From assembly GCF_050946405.1 (NCBI RefSeq), contig NZ_JBMNUS010000009.1, positions 128,437 through 192,436 of the forward strand: 64,000 nt of DNA, in the 5' to 3' direction. Under the pieces are notes generated by a model. The model was not told the DNA's origin, made no database searches, and worked only from the letters and a program-made list of their open reading frames with translations. Below are positions 40,570-49,160 of this stretch, one piece after another (positions within the stretch are counted from its first letter, which is position 1; every line of letters begins with the position of its first letter). The stretch comes from Pseudochelatococcus sp050946405. GTDB lineage: Bacteria; Pseudomonadota; Alphaproteobacteria; Rhizobiales; Beijerinckiaceae. The position numbers were made by a program, and so were the translations under genes.

Positions 40570-43500
40570 TGTCCGGCGACACGCAGACCACCCGCCGTCG
40601 TTTCAACCTCTCCGCGTGGACCTTGCGCCACCGGTCCTTCGTCGTCTTCCTGATGCTGGCGACCCTGCTTGCCGGCGCGTTGAGCTACATGCGGCTGTCC
40701 CGCAACGAGGACCCGCCCTTCACGATCAAGACCATGGTGGTCGCGGCCAACTGGCCGGGGGCGACCACGGCCGACACGGTGCTTCTCCTGACCGAGCCGC
40801 TGGAGAAGAAGCTGGCCGAGACGGCCTATCTCGACTACACGCAGAGCTATACCCGTCCCGGAAAATCCGTGATCTTCGTCAATCTCAAGGACGATGCCCC
40901 GCCGGGCGAGATCGCTGAGGTCTGGTATCAGGTTCGCAAGAAGGTCGGCGATCTTTCGCCGGTGCTGCCGCAGGGCATACAAGGCCCTTGGCTGGACGAC
41001 GAGTTCGGCGACACGTTCGGCAGCATTTTCGCTTTCACCGCCGACGGTTTCACGCATCGCGACCTGCGAGACCGCGTCGACGACATCCGCAACCAGCTTC
41101 TCTCCGTGCCCGACATCGGCAAGGTCAATCTCCTCGGCGTGCAGGAGGAGGAAATCGTCATCGCGTTCTCGGCCGCGCGGCTTGCGGCCTTCGGCCTCGA
41201 CGAGGCGGCGGTGATCGCGGCCATCAGGGCCCAGAACGCCGTCGCACCGGCCGGTGAACTCAAGACGGACGAGGACAGGATCATTTTCCAGGTCAGCGGC
41301 GCGCTGGCGTCGGAAGAGAGCCTGCGCGAACTCGTGTTGCGGATCGACGGCCGGTTCGTCAGGCTCGTCGACATTGCCGACGTCCGGCGCGGACTGGTCG
41401 ACACGCCCGCTCCCGGCGTGCGCGTCAACGGCGAGACGGTGATCGCCCTTGCCATCTCGATGAGGGAAGGCGGCAACCTGATCGAATTCGGCGCGAAACT
41501 CCGGGAGAGGATGGCGCAGATCGAGGCCGGCCTGCCGCCCGGCATCGCGGTCGTGCAGGTCGCCGATCAGTCCACCGTGGTGCGCGACGCCATCGGCGGC
41601 TTCGTGAAGGTTCTGCTCGAAGCCATCGCGATCGTGCTCGCCGTCTCCTTCCTGTCGCTGGGCATGAGGGCGGGCCTCGTCATCACGGCGGCGATCCCGC
41701 TGGTGCTGGCCATGACCTTCGTCGGCATGGAGATGGCGGGCATCGGCCTGCAACGGATTTCGCTCGGAGCGCTGATCATCGCGCTCGGGCTGCTCGTCGA
41801 CGACGCCATGATCACGGTCGAGAGCATGGTCGGCCAGTTGGAGATCGGGCGCGCCAAGGATCTCGCGGCGGGCCACGCCTACGAGACCACGGCCTTCCCC
41901 ATGCTGACGGGCACGCTCGTCATGATCGCCGGCTTCATTCCCGTCGGCTTCGCGGCGTCCAGCGCCGGGGAGTATACCTACTCGCTGTTCATGGTCGTGC
42001 TGATCTCGCTCTCCGCCTCCTGGATCGTCGCCGTCCTGTTCGCGCCGCTCCTCGGGATGTGGCTCCTGCCGGACAGGATGAAGCATGCCGGGCATGGCGA
42101 GGGGCCGGTTCTGCGCGTCTATCGCCGCGTGCTGGAGGCGGCGATGCGCGGGCGGATCGCCACGCTGGCGCTGTTTGTCGCGGCGTTCGCGGCGGCCGTC
42201 TTCGGCGCGACGAAACTGGAGGAGCAGTTCTTTCCCGCATCCGACCGTCCCGAACTTCTGGTCAGCCTGAACCTGCCGCAGAACGCCTCCCGCGAGGCCA
42301 CGGAAAGCCGGGCGCGCCAGCTCGAGGCCCTGCTGGAGAACGACCCCGGCGTGCAGCATTTCACGACCTATGTCGGCGCGGGCTCGGTCCGCTTCTATCT
42401 GCCGATGGACGTTCTGCTCGACAACGACAATGTGTCGCAAACCGTGATCGTCACGCGCGGCGTGCGCGAGCGCGACGAGGTGCAGGGGCGTCTTGCGGCT
42501 TTCTTCGCGGAGCAACACGCCGATATCGTCACCCGTGTGTCGCCGCTGGAGGTGGGACCGCCGGTCGGATGGCCGGTCCGTTTCCGCGTCCTCGGGCCGG
42601 ACTACGCGGTCGTGAAGCGCTTGAGCGCTGACGTGGCGGGCATCGTCGCCGCAGACAGCCGCACGGCCGACATCAACCTTACGGCGGGCGAACCGCAGCG
42701 CAGGGTCCGTGTCGAGTTGAACCAGATCGAGGCGCGCGCGCTGGGCATCAGCTCGCAATCGGTCGCCACCGAGATCGCGGCGACGATCGCCGGCGCGTCC
42801 GTGACATCCATCAGGGACGGCAACCGGATGATCGACGTCGTCATCCGCGGCGGGATCGACGATCGCTCGTCCGTCCGCGCCATCGAGGACCTGCATTTCC
42901 GCGCTGCGTCCGGCGCCAGCATCCCGCTGCGTCAGATCGCGACGGTGGCCCACGGAATGGACGAACCCGTGATCTGGCGCCGCTCGGGCAACGCGATGGT
43001 CATCGTCCAGGCGGATGTCGGGAATGGCATCCAGCCGGCGACGGTCGCTCTCGATATCGATCGTGCGCTCGATCCCGTCCGCGCGCAACTCCCGATCGGC
43101 TATTCGATCGAGATCTCCGGCGTGGTCGAGGAAGCCGCCAAGGGCACGAACTCGATCCTCGCCGTTCTGCCCGCCATGGCGTTCGTCATCTTCGCGCTGC
43201 TGATGGTCCAGCTCCAGAGCTTCGCTCGCACGGGGCTCGCCATCCTGATGGCGCCGTTCGGTCTCATCGGTGTCGTCACCGCGATGCTGCCGACGGGCAC
43301 GCCGATGGGCTTCGTGGCGCAGCTCGGCGTCATCGCATTGGCCGGCATGATCATCCGCAACGCCGTGATCCTGATTCAGGAGGTCGACGAGAACGTCCGT
43401 CGCGGGGAGGATCCGTGGAAGGCGGTCATCCACGCTTCCACCCATCGCGCAAGGCCCATCGTCCTGACGGCGCTTGCCGCCATGCTCGGCATGGTGCCGA

Positions 43501-43670
43501 TCGCCTTCCAGATCTTCTGGGGGCCGATGGCCTTCGCCATCATCGGCGGCTTGTTTGTCGCGACCATCGCCACGCTTCTCCTGCTGCCGTGCCTCCTGCT
43601 CTGGCTCCTTCTCCACGAGCAGCGCGGCAAGATGATGGAAGAGCCGGTCGACACGCTTGCAACGTCCTGA
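40569..43670 (+). CDS. RND efflux pump, inner-membrane subunit
   Basis: The 1033-residue pump has the two-fold repeat of RND proteins with 12 membrane helices. It keeps the TM4 acid pair (LGLLVDDAMITVESMVG) but has Arg where AcrB has the TM10 Lys (ALAGMIIRNAVILIQEVDE), as in the MdtB/VexF-like and CusA-distant subgroups. It lacks heavy-metal signature residues, so drug or amphiphile export is more likely than metal export. Distinct from the pump at 3307, to which it is only distantly similar. Third gene of the TetR-adaptor-pump operon. Confidence 0.93.
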   Translation: MSGDTQTTRRRFNLSAWTLRHRSFVVFLMLATLLAGALSYMRLSRNEDPPFTIKTMVVAANWPGATTADTVLLLTEPLEKKLAETAYLDYTQSYTRPGKSVIFVNLKDDAPPGEIAEVWYQVRKKVGDLSPVLPQGIQGPWLDDEFGDTFGSIFAFTADGFTHRDLRDRVDDIRNQLLSVPDIGKVNLLGVQEEEIVIAFSAARLAAFGLDEAAVIAAIRAQNAVAPAGELKTDEDRIIFQVSGALASEESLRELVLRIDGRFVRLVDIADVRRGLVDTPAPGVRVNGETVIALAISMREGGNLIEFGAKLRERMAQIEAGLPPGIAVVQVADQSTVVRDAIGGFVKVLLEAIAIVLAVSFLSLGMRAGLVITAAIPLVLAMTFVGMEMAGIGLQRISLGALIIALGLLVDDAMITVESMVGQLEIGRAKDLAAGHAYETTAFPMLTGTLVMIAGFIPVGFAASSAGEYTYSLFMVVLISLSASWIVAVLFAPLLGMWLLPDRMKHAGHGEGPVLRVYRRVLEAAMRGRIATLALFVAAFAAAVFGATKLEEQFFPASDRPELLVSLNLPQNASREATESRARQLEALLENDPGVQHFTTYVGAGSVRFYLPMDVLLDNDNVSQTVIVTRGVRERDEVQGRLAAFFAEQHADIVTRVSPLEVGPPVGWPVRFRVLGPDYAVVKRLSADVAGIVAADSRTADINLTAGEPQRRVRVELNQIEARALGISSQSVATEIAATIAGASVTSIRDGNRMIDVVIRGGIDDRSSVRAIEDLHFRAASGASIPLRQIATVAHGMDEPVIWRRSGNAMVIVQADVGNGIQPATVALDIDRALDPVRAQLPIGYSIEISGVVEEAAKGTNSILAVLPAMAFVIFALLMVQLQSFARTGLAILMAPFGLIGVVTAMLPTGTPMGFVAQLGVIALAGMIIRNAVILIQEVDENVRRGEDPWKAVIHASTHRARPIVLTALAAMLGMVPIAFQIFWGPMAFAIIGGLFVATIATLLLLPCLLLWLLLHEQRGKMMEEPVDTLATS

Positions 43671-43842
43671 TGCGCTTTATTTATCGGGCGTCGATTTTCT
43701 TGGCCGGGGGCATCGCCCCTTGGCCGGAGTGTCGACGCAAAAGTAAAATAATATGACTATTCAGCTCAGGAGACGCATGCTATAACGATTCCACCGTAAG
43801 CGCCCGAAAGCGGCGCGGCGGTGAAAATCGGGAGAAACGCCA

Positions 43843-44808
43843 ATGTCTTTCAGGGCCTTGTTGCTGGCCGGCGCGCTTTCGGGCGCGGTTCTGGCCACCG
43901 GCGCGCATGCCGCCGACCTCACTATCGGTTTCTCGCAGATCGGTTCGGAATCGGGCTGGCGCGCGGCCGAAACCAACGTTTCGAAAGCCGAAGCGAAGCA
44001 GCGCAACATCAACCTCAAGATCGCAGACGCCCAGCAGAAGCAGGAAAACCAGATCAAGGCTATCCGTTCCTTCATCGCCCAGGGTGTGGACGCCATCTTC
44101 CTCGCGCCCGTCGTCGCCACCGGATGGGATACGGTGCTGAAGGAGGCGAAGGAGGCCGAGATTCCGGTGGTGCTGCTCGACCGGGATATCGACCCTTCCG
44201 GCAAGGATCTCTATCTCACCGCCGTGACCTCCGACAGCGTGCACGAGGGCCGGGTGGCCGGCGAGTGGCTGGCGGAGACGGTGGGCGACAAGCCCTGCAA
44301 CGTCGTCGAATTGCAGGGAACGGTCGGCGCCAGCGTGGCCACCAACCGCAAGAAGGGCTTCGAGGAAGGCATCGCCGGGCATGCCGACATCAGGATCGTC
44401 CGCACCCAGACCGGCGACTTCACCCGCGCCAAGGGCAAGGAAGTGATGGAAAGCTTCATCAAGGCCGAGGGCGGCGGCAAGAATATCTGCGCGGTCTACG
44501 CCCATAACGACGACATGATGGTCGGCGCGATTCAGGCGCTCAAGGAAGCGGGTCTGAAGCCCGGCGCCGAGATTCTCACCGTTTCCATCGACGCCGTTCC
44601 CGATATCTTCAAGGCCATCGCGGCGGGCGAGGCCAACGCCACGGTCGAGCTGACGCCGAACATGGCCGGCCCGGCGTTCGATGCGGTTATCGCGTACAAG
44701 GCGAGCGGCACCGTGCCGCCGAAGTGGATCCGGACGGAGTCGAAGCTCTACACCGCCGCCGACGATCCGCAGGGCGTCTACGACAGCAAGAAGGATCTCG
44801 GCTACTGA
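43843..44808 (+). CDS. ytfQ: Sugar ABC transporter substrate-binding protein, YtfQ type
   Basis: The 321-residue periplasmic protein has a signal peptide ending AHA and is very similar in pattern to E. coli YtfQ: LTIGFSQIGSESGWRAAETNV, KIADAQQKQENQIKAIRSFIAQGVDAIF, NVVELQGTVGASVATNRKKGF and VYAHNDDMMVGAIQALKEAGL. YtfQ binds galactofuranose and L-arabinofuranose. It starts an operon running through ytfR, ytfT, yjfF and into the arabinose catabolic genes. A hairpin after its stop codon (44823-44845) may keep its mRNA abundant relative to downstream genes. Confidence 0.95.
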   Translation: MSFRALLLAGALSGAVLATGAHAADLTIGFSQIGSESGWRAAETNVSKAEAKQRNINLKIADAQQKQENQIKAIRSFIAQGVDAIFLAPVVATGWDTVLKEAKEAEIPVVLLDRDIDPSGKDLYLTAVTSDSVHEGRVAGEWLAETVGDKPCNVVELQGTVGASVATNRKKGFEEGIAGHADIRIVRTQTGDFTRAKGKEVMESFIKAEGGGKNICAVYAHNDDMMVGAIQALKEAGLKPGAEILTVSIDAVPDIFKAIAAGEANATVELTPNMAGPAFDAVIAYKASGTVPPKWIRTESKLYTAADDPQGVYDSKKDLGY

Positions 44809-44822
44809 GCCGTGCGCCTCGC

Positions 44823-44845
44823 GGGTGCCGGCCGGGCCGGCGCCC
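44823..44845 (+). terminator. Intercistronic hairpin between ytfQ and ytfR
   Basis: Arms gggtgccggc / gccggcgccc (one G-T pair) with a 3-nt loop. Such hairpins after binding-protein genes usually cause partial termination or protect the upstream message. Confidence 0.55.
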
Positions 44846-44892
44846 GTTCGCTGCGCGCGTCCGACCGATCCTTTATTTCCGCGAGCGGTATC

Positions 44893-46416
44893 ATGTCATC
44901 CGACGACACACCTCTGCTGGAACTGCGTGGTTTCCGCAAATCCTTTGCCGGCTTCGTTGCCCTCGATAACGTCGACCTGACGCTGGGAAAGGGGGAGATC
45001 CACGCCTTGCTCGGCGAGAACGGGGCGGGAAAATCGACCCTGATCAAGACGCTGACGGGCGTCGTGGCGCGTGACGCCGGCGTGTTGCGTCTCGATGGAA
45101 TTGAGATCGCGCCCCGCTCGGTGGGTGAGGCGACGGCGGCCGGCATCGCCACGGTCTATCAGGAGGTCAATCTGGCGCCGAACCTGTCGGTGGCGCAGAA
45201 TCTTTTCCTCGGCCGCCAGCCGACCCGTTTCGGGCTGGTGCGCGAGGGCGAGATGCGTCGCCGCTCCCGCGCGCTGCTCGCCGGTTTCGGCCTCGATATC
45301 GACGTCGCGGCCCCGCTGGAGAGCTATTCGGTCGCGATCCAGCACATCGTCGCCATCGCCCGCGCGGTCGATCTGTCTGCCCGCGTGCTGATCCTCGACG
45401 AACCGACGGCCAGTCTCGACGCCAACGAGGTCGAGACGCTGTTCGCCGTCATGCGCCAGTTGGCGGCGCGCGGCATCGGCATCGTTTTCGTCACCCATTT
45501 TCTCGATCAGGTCTATGCGATCTGCGATCGCATCACCGTGCTGCGCAACGGCCGGCTCGCCGGCACCGCTGCCACCGCGGACCTGCCGCGCCTCGAACTC
45601 GTGAAGCTGATGCTCGGGCGCGAACTCGGCCACGCCACCGCCGCGCGCGCGCCGCGACCGGCGGCGGGCGAGGGGGAGCCCGCGCTTGCCGCTTTCGAGG
45701 GCTTTGGCAAGGCCGGCTACATGACACCCTTCGATCTCAAGTTGCGGCCGGGCCATGTGGTCGGCCTTGCCGGCCTTCTCGGTTCCGGCCGCACGGAGAC
45801 GACGCGTCTCGTTTTCGGCGCGGAGCGCGCAGACTGCGGCGCTGCAATTGTCGACGGGCGGCGGGTGGTGCTCGCCGGTCCGCGCGATGCGCTGCGCCTC
45901 GGTTTCGGTTATTGCCCGGAGGAGCGCAAGACGGAGGGCATCGTCCCGGAGCTGAGCGTGCGCGAGAACATCGTGCTGGCGCTTCAGGCGCGCCGCGGCG
46001 TCCTCAACCCGCTCTCGCGCCGCGAGCAGGACGAAATCGCCCGCCGTTTCATCCGCCTGCTCGATATCCGCCCGGCCGATCCCGAGCGGCCCATCGGCCT
46101 GCTCTCCGGCGGCAACCAGCAGAAGGCGCTGCTCGCGCGCTGGCTCGCGACCGGGCCGCGCCTGCTGATCCTCGACGAACCGACGCGCGGCATCGATGTC
46201 GGCGCCCACGCCGAGATCATCGCGCTCATCCGCTCCCTGTGCGCGGAGGGCATGGCGCTGCTGGTGGTCTCGTCGGAGCTTGAGGAGATCGTCACCTACG
46301 CCGACGAGGTGATCGTGCTGCGTGACCGCGTGCATGTCGCGAGGCTCAGGGGCGAGGCGATCAGCGTTCCCGGCATCCTGGCGGAAATCGCCGCCGATAC
46401 GCCGCGAGCGGCATGA
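44893..46416 (+). CDS. ytfR: Sugar ABC transporter ATP-binding protein, YtfR type
   Basis: The start at 44893 gives 507 residues beginning MSSDDTPLLELRGF; an upstream in-frame start would extend through the intercistronic hairpin. It has two ABC domains, as in all CUT2 importers: the first with GENGAGKSTLIKTLTG and LDEPTASLD, the second with a degenerate Walker A (LGSGRTETTR) and LSGGNQQK, LDEPTRGIDVG. It powers uptake through YtfT/YjfF. The permease gene overlaps or follows its stop closely. Confidence 0.95.
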   Translation: MSSDDTPLLELRGFRKSFAGFVALDNVDLTLGKGEIHALLGENGAGKSTLIKTLTGVVARDAGVLRLDGIEIAPRSVGEATAAGIATVYQEVNLAPNLSVAQNLFLGRQPTRFGLVREGEMRRRSRALLAGFGLDIDVAAPLESYSVAIQHIVAIARAVDLSARVLILDEPTASLDANEVETLFAVMRQLAARGIGIVFVTHFLDQVYAICDRITVLRNGRLAGTAATADLPRLELVKLMLGRELGHATAARAPRPAAGEGEPALAAFEGFGKAGYMTPFDLKLRPGHVVGLAGLLGSGRTETTRLVFGAERADCGAAIVDGRRVVLAGPRDALRLGFGYCPEERKTEGIVPELSVRENIVLALQARRGVLNPLSRREQDEIARRFIRLLDIRPADPERPIGLLSGGNQQKALLARWLATGPRLLILDEPTRGIDVGAHAEIIALIRSLCAEGMALLVVSSELEEIVTYADEVIVLRDRVHVARLRGEAISVPGILAEIAADTPRAA

Positions 46417-46430
46417 TGGAGGGGCGCGTC

Positions 46431-47444
46431 ATGCCGGTTCGTTCCATTCCTTCTCGTTTCATACCGCTTCGCCTTCCCCGCACGGGGGTCTCGCAGGTCG
46501 TGGCTCTCGTCGCCATTCTCATGGTGAACTGGCTGGTGTCGCCGCAGTTCTTCGACATACGCTTTCAGGACGGGCGGTTGTTCGGCAGCCTCATCGACGT
46601 GCTCAACCGCGGCGCGCCGGTGGCGTTGCTGTCGCTGGGCATGGTGCCGGTCATCGCCATGCGCGGCATCGATCTTTCGGTCGGCGCGGTCATGGCGATC
46701 GCGGGCGCCATCGCCGCGAGCCTCGCCGACAGCCATGCGCTGCCCGTCGTGCTGGCGGCGGCGCTGGGCGCGGGGCTCGTGTGCGGGTTGTGGAACGGTT
46801 TTCTCGTCGCCGTGCTCGGCATCCAGCCGATCGTCGCGACCCTCATCCTGATGGTGGCGGGTCGCGGCATCGCCCAGTTGATCACGGAAGGGCGCATCGT
46901 CACCTTCACGTCCCCCGATCTCGCCTGGATCGGCGGCGGATCGGTGCTCGGCCTGCCGACGCCGGTCGCCATCACCTTCGCCATGCTGGCGCTGACGCTT
47001 TTCGTCATGCGCGGCACCGCGCTCGGGCTGCTCATCGAGGCGACCGGCGGCAATACGCGGGCGAGCGCGCTCGCGGGCGTCGGCACCCGGCTCATCACCA
47101 TCGCGGTCTATGTGTGGTGCGGGCTGTGCGCGGCGCTGGCGGGCATCATCGCGGCGGCGGATATCCTCGGCGCCGACGCCAACAACGCCGGGCTGTGGCT
47201 TGAACTCGACGCCATCCTCGCCGTGGTGATCGGCGGCACCTCGCTCTTCGGCGGGCGCTTCAGCCTCGTGCTGGCGGTGGTCGGCGCGCTCATCATCCAG
47301 GCGATGAACACCGGCATCCTTTTGTCGGGATTTCCGCCCGAAACGAACCTCGTCGTCAAGGCGCTGGTCGTGCTCGTCGTGCTGCTGGCGCAGTCGCCGC
47401 GCCTTGCGGGCCTTGGCACTCTCTTCAGCAGGAGGCGCTCATGA
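46431..47444 (+). CDS. ytfT: Sugar ABC transporter permease, YtfT type
   Basis: ATG 46431 is preferred because ggagggg lies 6 nt upstream; ATGs at 46413 and 46416 overlap the ytfR stop. The 337-residue protein has eight or more membrane helices and the CUT2 permease motif in GMVPVIAMRGIDLSVGAVMAIAGA, and GGTSLFGGRFSLVLAVVGALIIQAMNTGI. It forms the channel with YjfF. Overlaps the yjfF start by ATGA. Confidence 0.93.
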   Translation: MPVRSIPSRFIPLRLPRTGVSQVVALVAILMVNWLVSPQFFDIRFQDGRLFGSLIDVLNRGAPVALLSLGMVPVIAMRGIDLSVGAVMAIAGAIAASLADSHALPVVLAAALGAGLVCGLWNGFLVAVLGIQPIVATLILMVAGRGIAQLITEGRIVTFTSPDLAWIGGGSVLGLPTPVAITFAMLALTLFVMRGTALGLLIEATGGNTRASALAGVGTRLITIAVYVWCGLCAALAGIIAAADILGADANNAGLWLELDAILAVVIGGTSLFGGRFSLVLAVVGALIIQAMNTGILLSGFPPETNLVVKALVVLVVLLAQSPRLAGLGTLFSRRRS

Positions 47445-48424
47445 GCCGTCTGATGCCCGTTCTCGCCACCACGATCGTTTTCCTGCTCGGCTTCCTGCTC
47501 TGCTCGCTCCAGTTCCCGAACTTCGCGTCGCTGCGGGTGGTGATGAACCTGCTCACGGACAACGCCTTTCTGGGCATCGTCGCGGTCGGCATGACCTTCG
47601 TCATCATCTCGGGCGGCATAGACCTGTCGGTCGGCGCGGTGATCGGCTTCACCACGGTGTTTCTCGCCATTGCGATCGAGCATTACGGCGTGCCGCCGCT
47701 TGCGGCTTTTGTCGCGGTTCTCGTCGTCTGTGCGCTGTTCGGCGCGGCGATGGGCGCGGCGATCGAGTATTTCGCGCTGCCGCCTTTCATCGTCACGCTC
47801 GCCGGCATGTTTCTGGCGCGCGGCACGAGCTTCCTGCTGTCGACGGAATCGATCCCGATCAACGCGCCGTTCTTCGCCGATCTCGCCGGCCACGCCATCC
47901 GGCTCGCGGCAGGCGCGCGGCTGACGGTTCCGGCGATGATCATGCTGGCGGTGGTGGCGGGGGGCATCGTGCTGCTGCACTTCACCCGCTTCGGCGCCAC
48001 CGTCTACGCGCTCGGCGGCAACCGCGCCTCCACCGCGCTGATGGGCGTGAACACGCGGCGCGCCACCATCCTCATCTACATGCTGTCGAGCGGGCTGGCC
48101 GGCCTCTCCGGCATCGCGTTCACGCTCTACACGTCGAGCGGCTATTCGCTGTCGGCGGTGGGCGTGGAACTCGACGCCATCGCGGCCGTGGTGATCGGCG
48201 GGACGCTGTTGTCAGGCGGCCACGGCTTCGTCTTCGGCACTTTCGTGGGCGTTCTGATACAGGGGTTGATCCAGACCTACATCAGCTTCGACGGGTCGCT
48301 GTCGAGCTGGTGGGCCAAGATCGCCACCGGCCTGCTCCTGTTCGCCTTCATCGGCTTCCAGCAGGCCACTCTCCACCTGGCGCGCCGTTCGCGTCCGCGT
48401 CCCGCAGGAGCCATGCAACCATGA
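47441..48424 (+). CDS. yjfF: Sugar ABC transporter permease, YjfF type
   Basis: The 327-residue permease has the family motifs GMTFVIISGGIDLSVGAVIGF, FALPPFIVTLAGMFLARG, FGATVYALGGNRASTALMGVNT and AAVVIGGTLLSGGHGFVFGTFVGVLIQG. Presence of both YtfT and YjfF marks the galactofuranose/arabinofuranose system rather than a ribose or xylose importer. It overlaps ytfT and the GntR gene by 4 nt each (ATGA), so all three are translationally coupled. Confidence 0.94.
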   Translation: MSRLMPVLATTIVFLLGFLLCSLQFPNFASLRVVMNLLTDNAFLGIVAVGMTFVIISGGIDLSVGAVIGFTTVFLAIAIEHYGVPPLAAFVAVLVVCALFGAAMGAAIEYFALPPFIVTLAGMFLARGTSFLLSTESIPINAPFFADLAGHAIRLAAGARLTVPAMIMLAVVAGGIVLLHFTRFGATVYALGGNRASTALMGVNTRRATILIYMLSSGLAGLSGIAFTLYTSSGYSLSAVGVELDAIAAVVIGGTLLSGGHGFVFGTFVGVLIQGLIQTYISFDGSLSSWWAKIATGLLLFAFIGFQQATLHLARRSRPRPAGAMQP

Positions 48425-49146
48425 CATCGCCGATCATCGTCATTCCGGCCCGGCGCGCTCATTCCAACCACGAGGAGGTGGCGCGCACCATCGGCATCGA
48501 CATCATTTCCGGCCGCTACCCGGACGGCGCCAAACTGCCGGGCGACGCCGAACTGACGGAGCTGTTCGGCGTATCCCGCCCGGTGCTGCGCGAGAGTGTC
48601 AAGACGCTGGTCGCCAAGGGCCTGCTGACCACCCGGTCGCGCGTCGGCACGGTGGTGCGGGAGCGCGCGGCCTGGAACATGTTCGACTCCGACGTGCTCG
48701 CCTGGCATCTCGACGCCGGCATCGACAAGCGCTTCCTGCGCGACCTCGCCGACATCCGTCTCGCGGTCGAGCCGCGTGCCGCGGCGCTCGCCGCCGAACG
48801 CCGCGGCGAAGATGACATCGCGGTGATGCGGGCGGCCGTCGCGCGCATGCACGGCGAGGCGGGAGGCCCCTCGGACGGTTTCGCCGAAGCGGACCTCAGC
48901 CTGCATCTCGCGGTCGCCAATGCCTCGGGCAATCCGTTCATGCGCTCCATCGGGGCGGTGATCGAGGCGGCGCTGCGCGCTTCTTTCGTGCTCAGCGCGC
49001 CGGTCAGCGCCCGCGACTACGACATCACCGTCGCCGCTCACGAACGCATTGTCGACACGATCGCCGAGGGCGACCCCGAAGCGGCGGCGGCGGCGATGAC
49101 GAACGTGATCTTCAACGGTCTGCGCCGCCACGGCGCGGCAAGCTGA
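48421..49146 (+). CDS. GntR-family (FadR/FCD) regulator of the sugar operon
   Basis: The 241-residue regulator has the GntR winged helix (SGRYPDGAKLPGDAELTELFGVSRPVLRESVKTLVAKGLL) and an FCD ligand domain with the metal-binding pattern of Asp/His (ADLSLHLAVANASGN; AHERIVDTIAEGD). Being coupled between the transporter and the dehydratase gene, it most likely represses the whole operon until a sugar acid or sugar is present. Similar regulators control arabinose, galactonate and uronate genes in rhizobia. Confidence 0.9.
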   Translation: MTSPIIVIPARRAHSNHEEVARTIGIDIISGRYPDGAKLPGDAELTELFGVSRPVLRESVKTLVAKGLLTTRSRVGTVVRERAAWNMFDSDVLAWHLDAGIDKRFLRDLADIRLAVEPRAAALAAERRGEDDIAVMRAAVARMHGEAGGPSDGFAEADLSLHLAVANASGNPFMRSIGAVIEAALRASFVLSAPVSARDYDITVAAHERIVDTIAEGDPEAAAAAMTNVIFNGLRRHGAAS

Positions 49147-49160
49147 ACGGAACGACGGAC

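Noticed and set aside
40437..43616. 1059-codon minus-strand open frame opposite the second RND pump
   Set aside because: Extreme charge bias and complete overlap with a well-supported pump gene.
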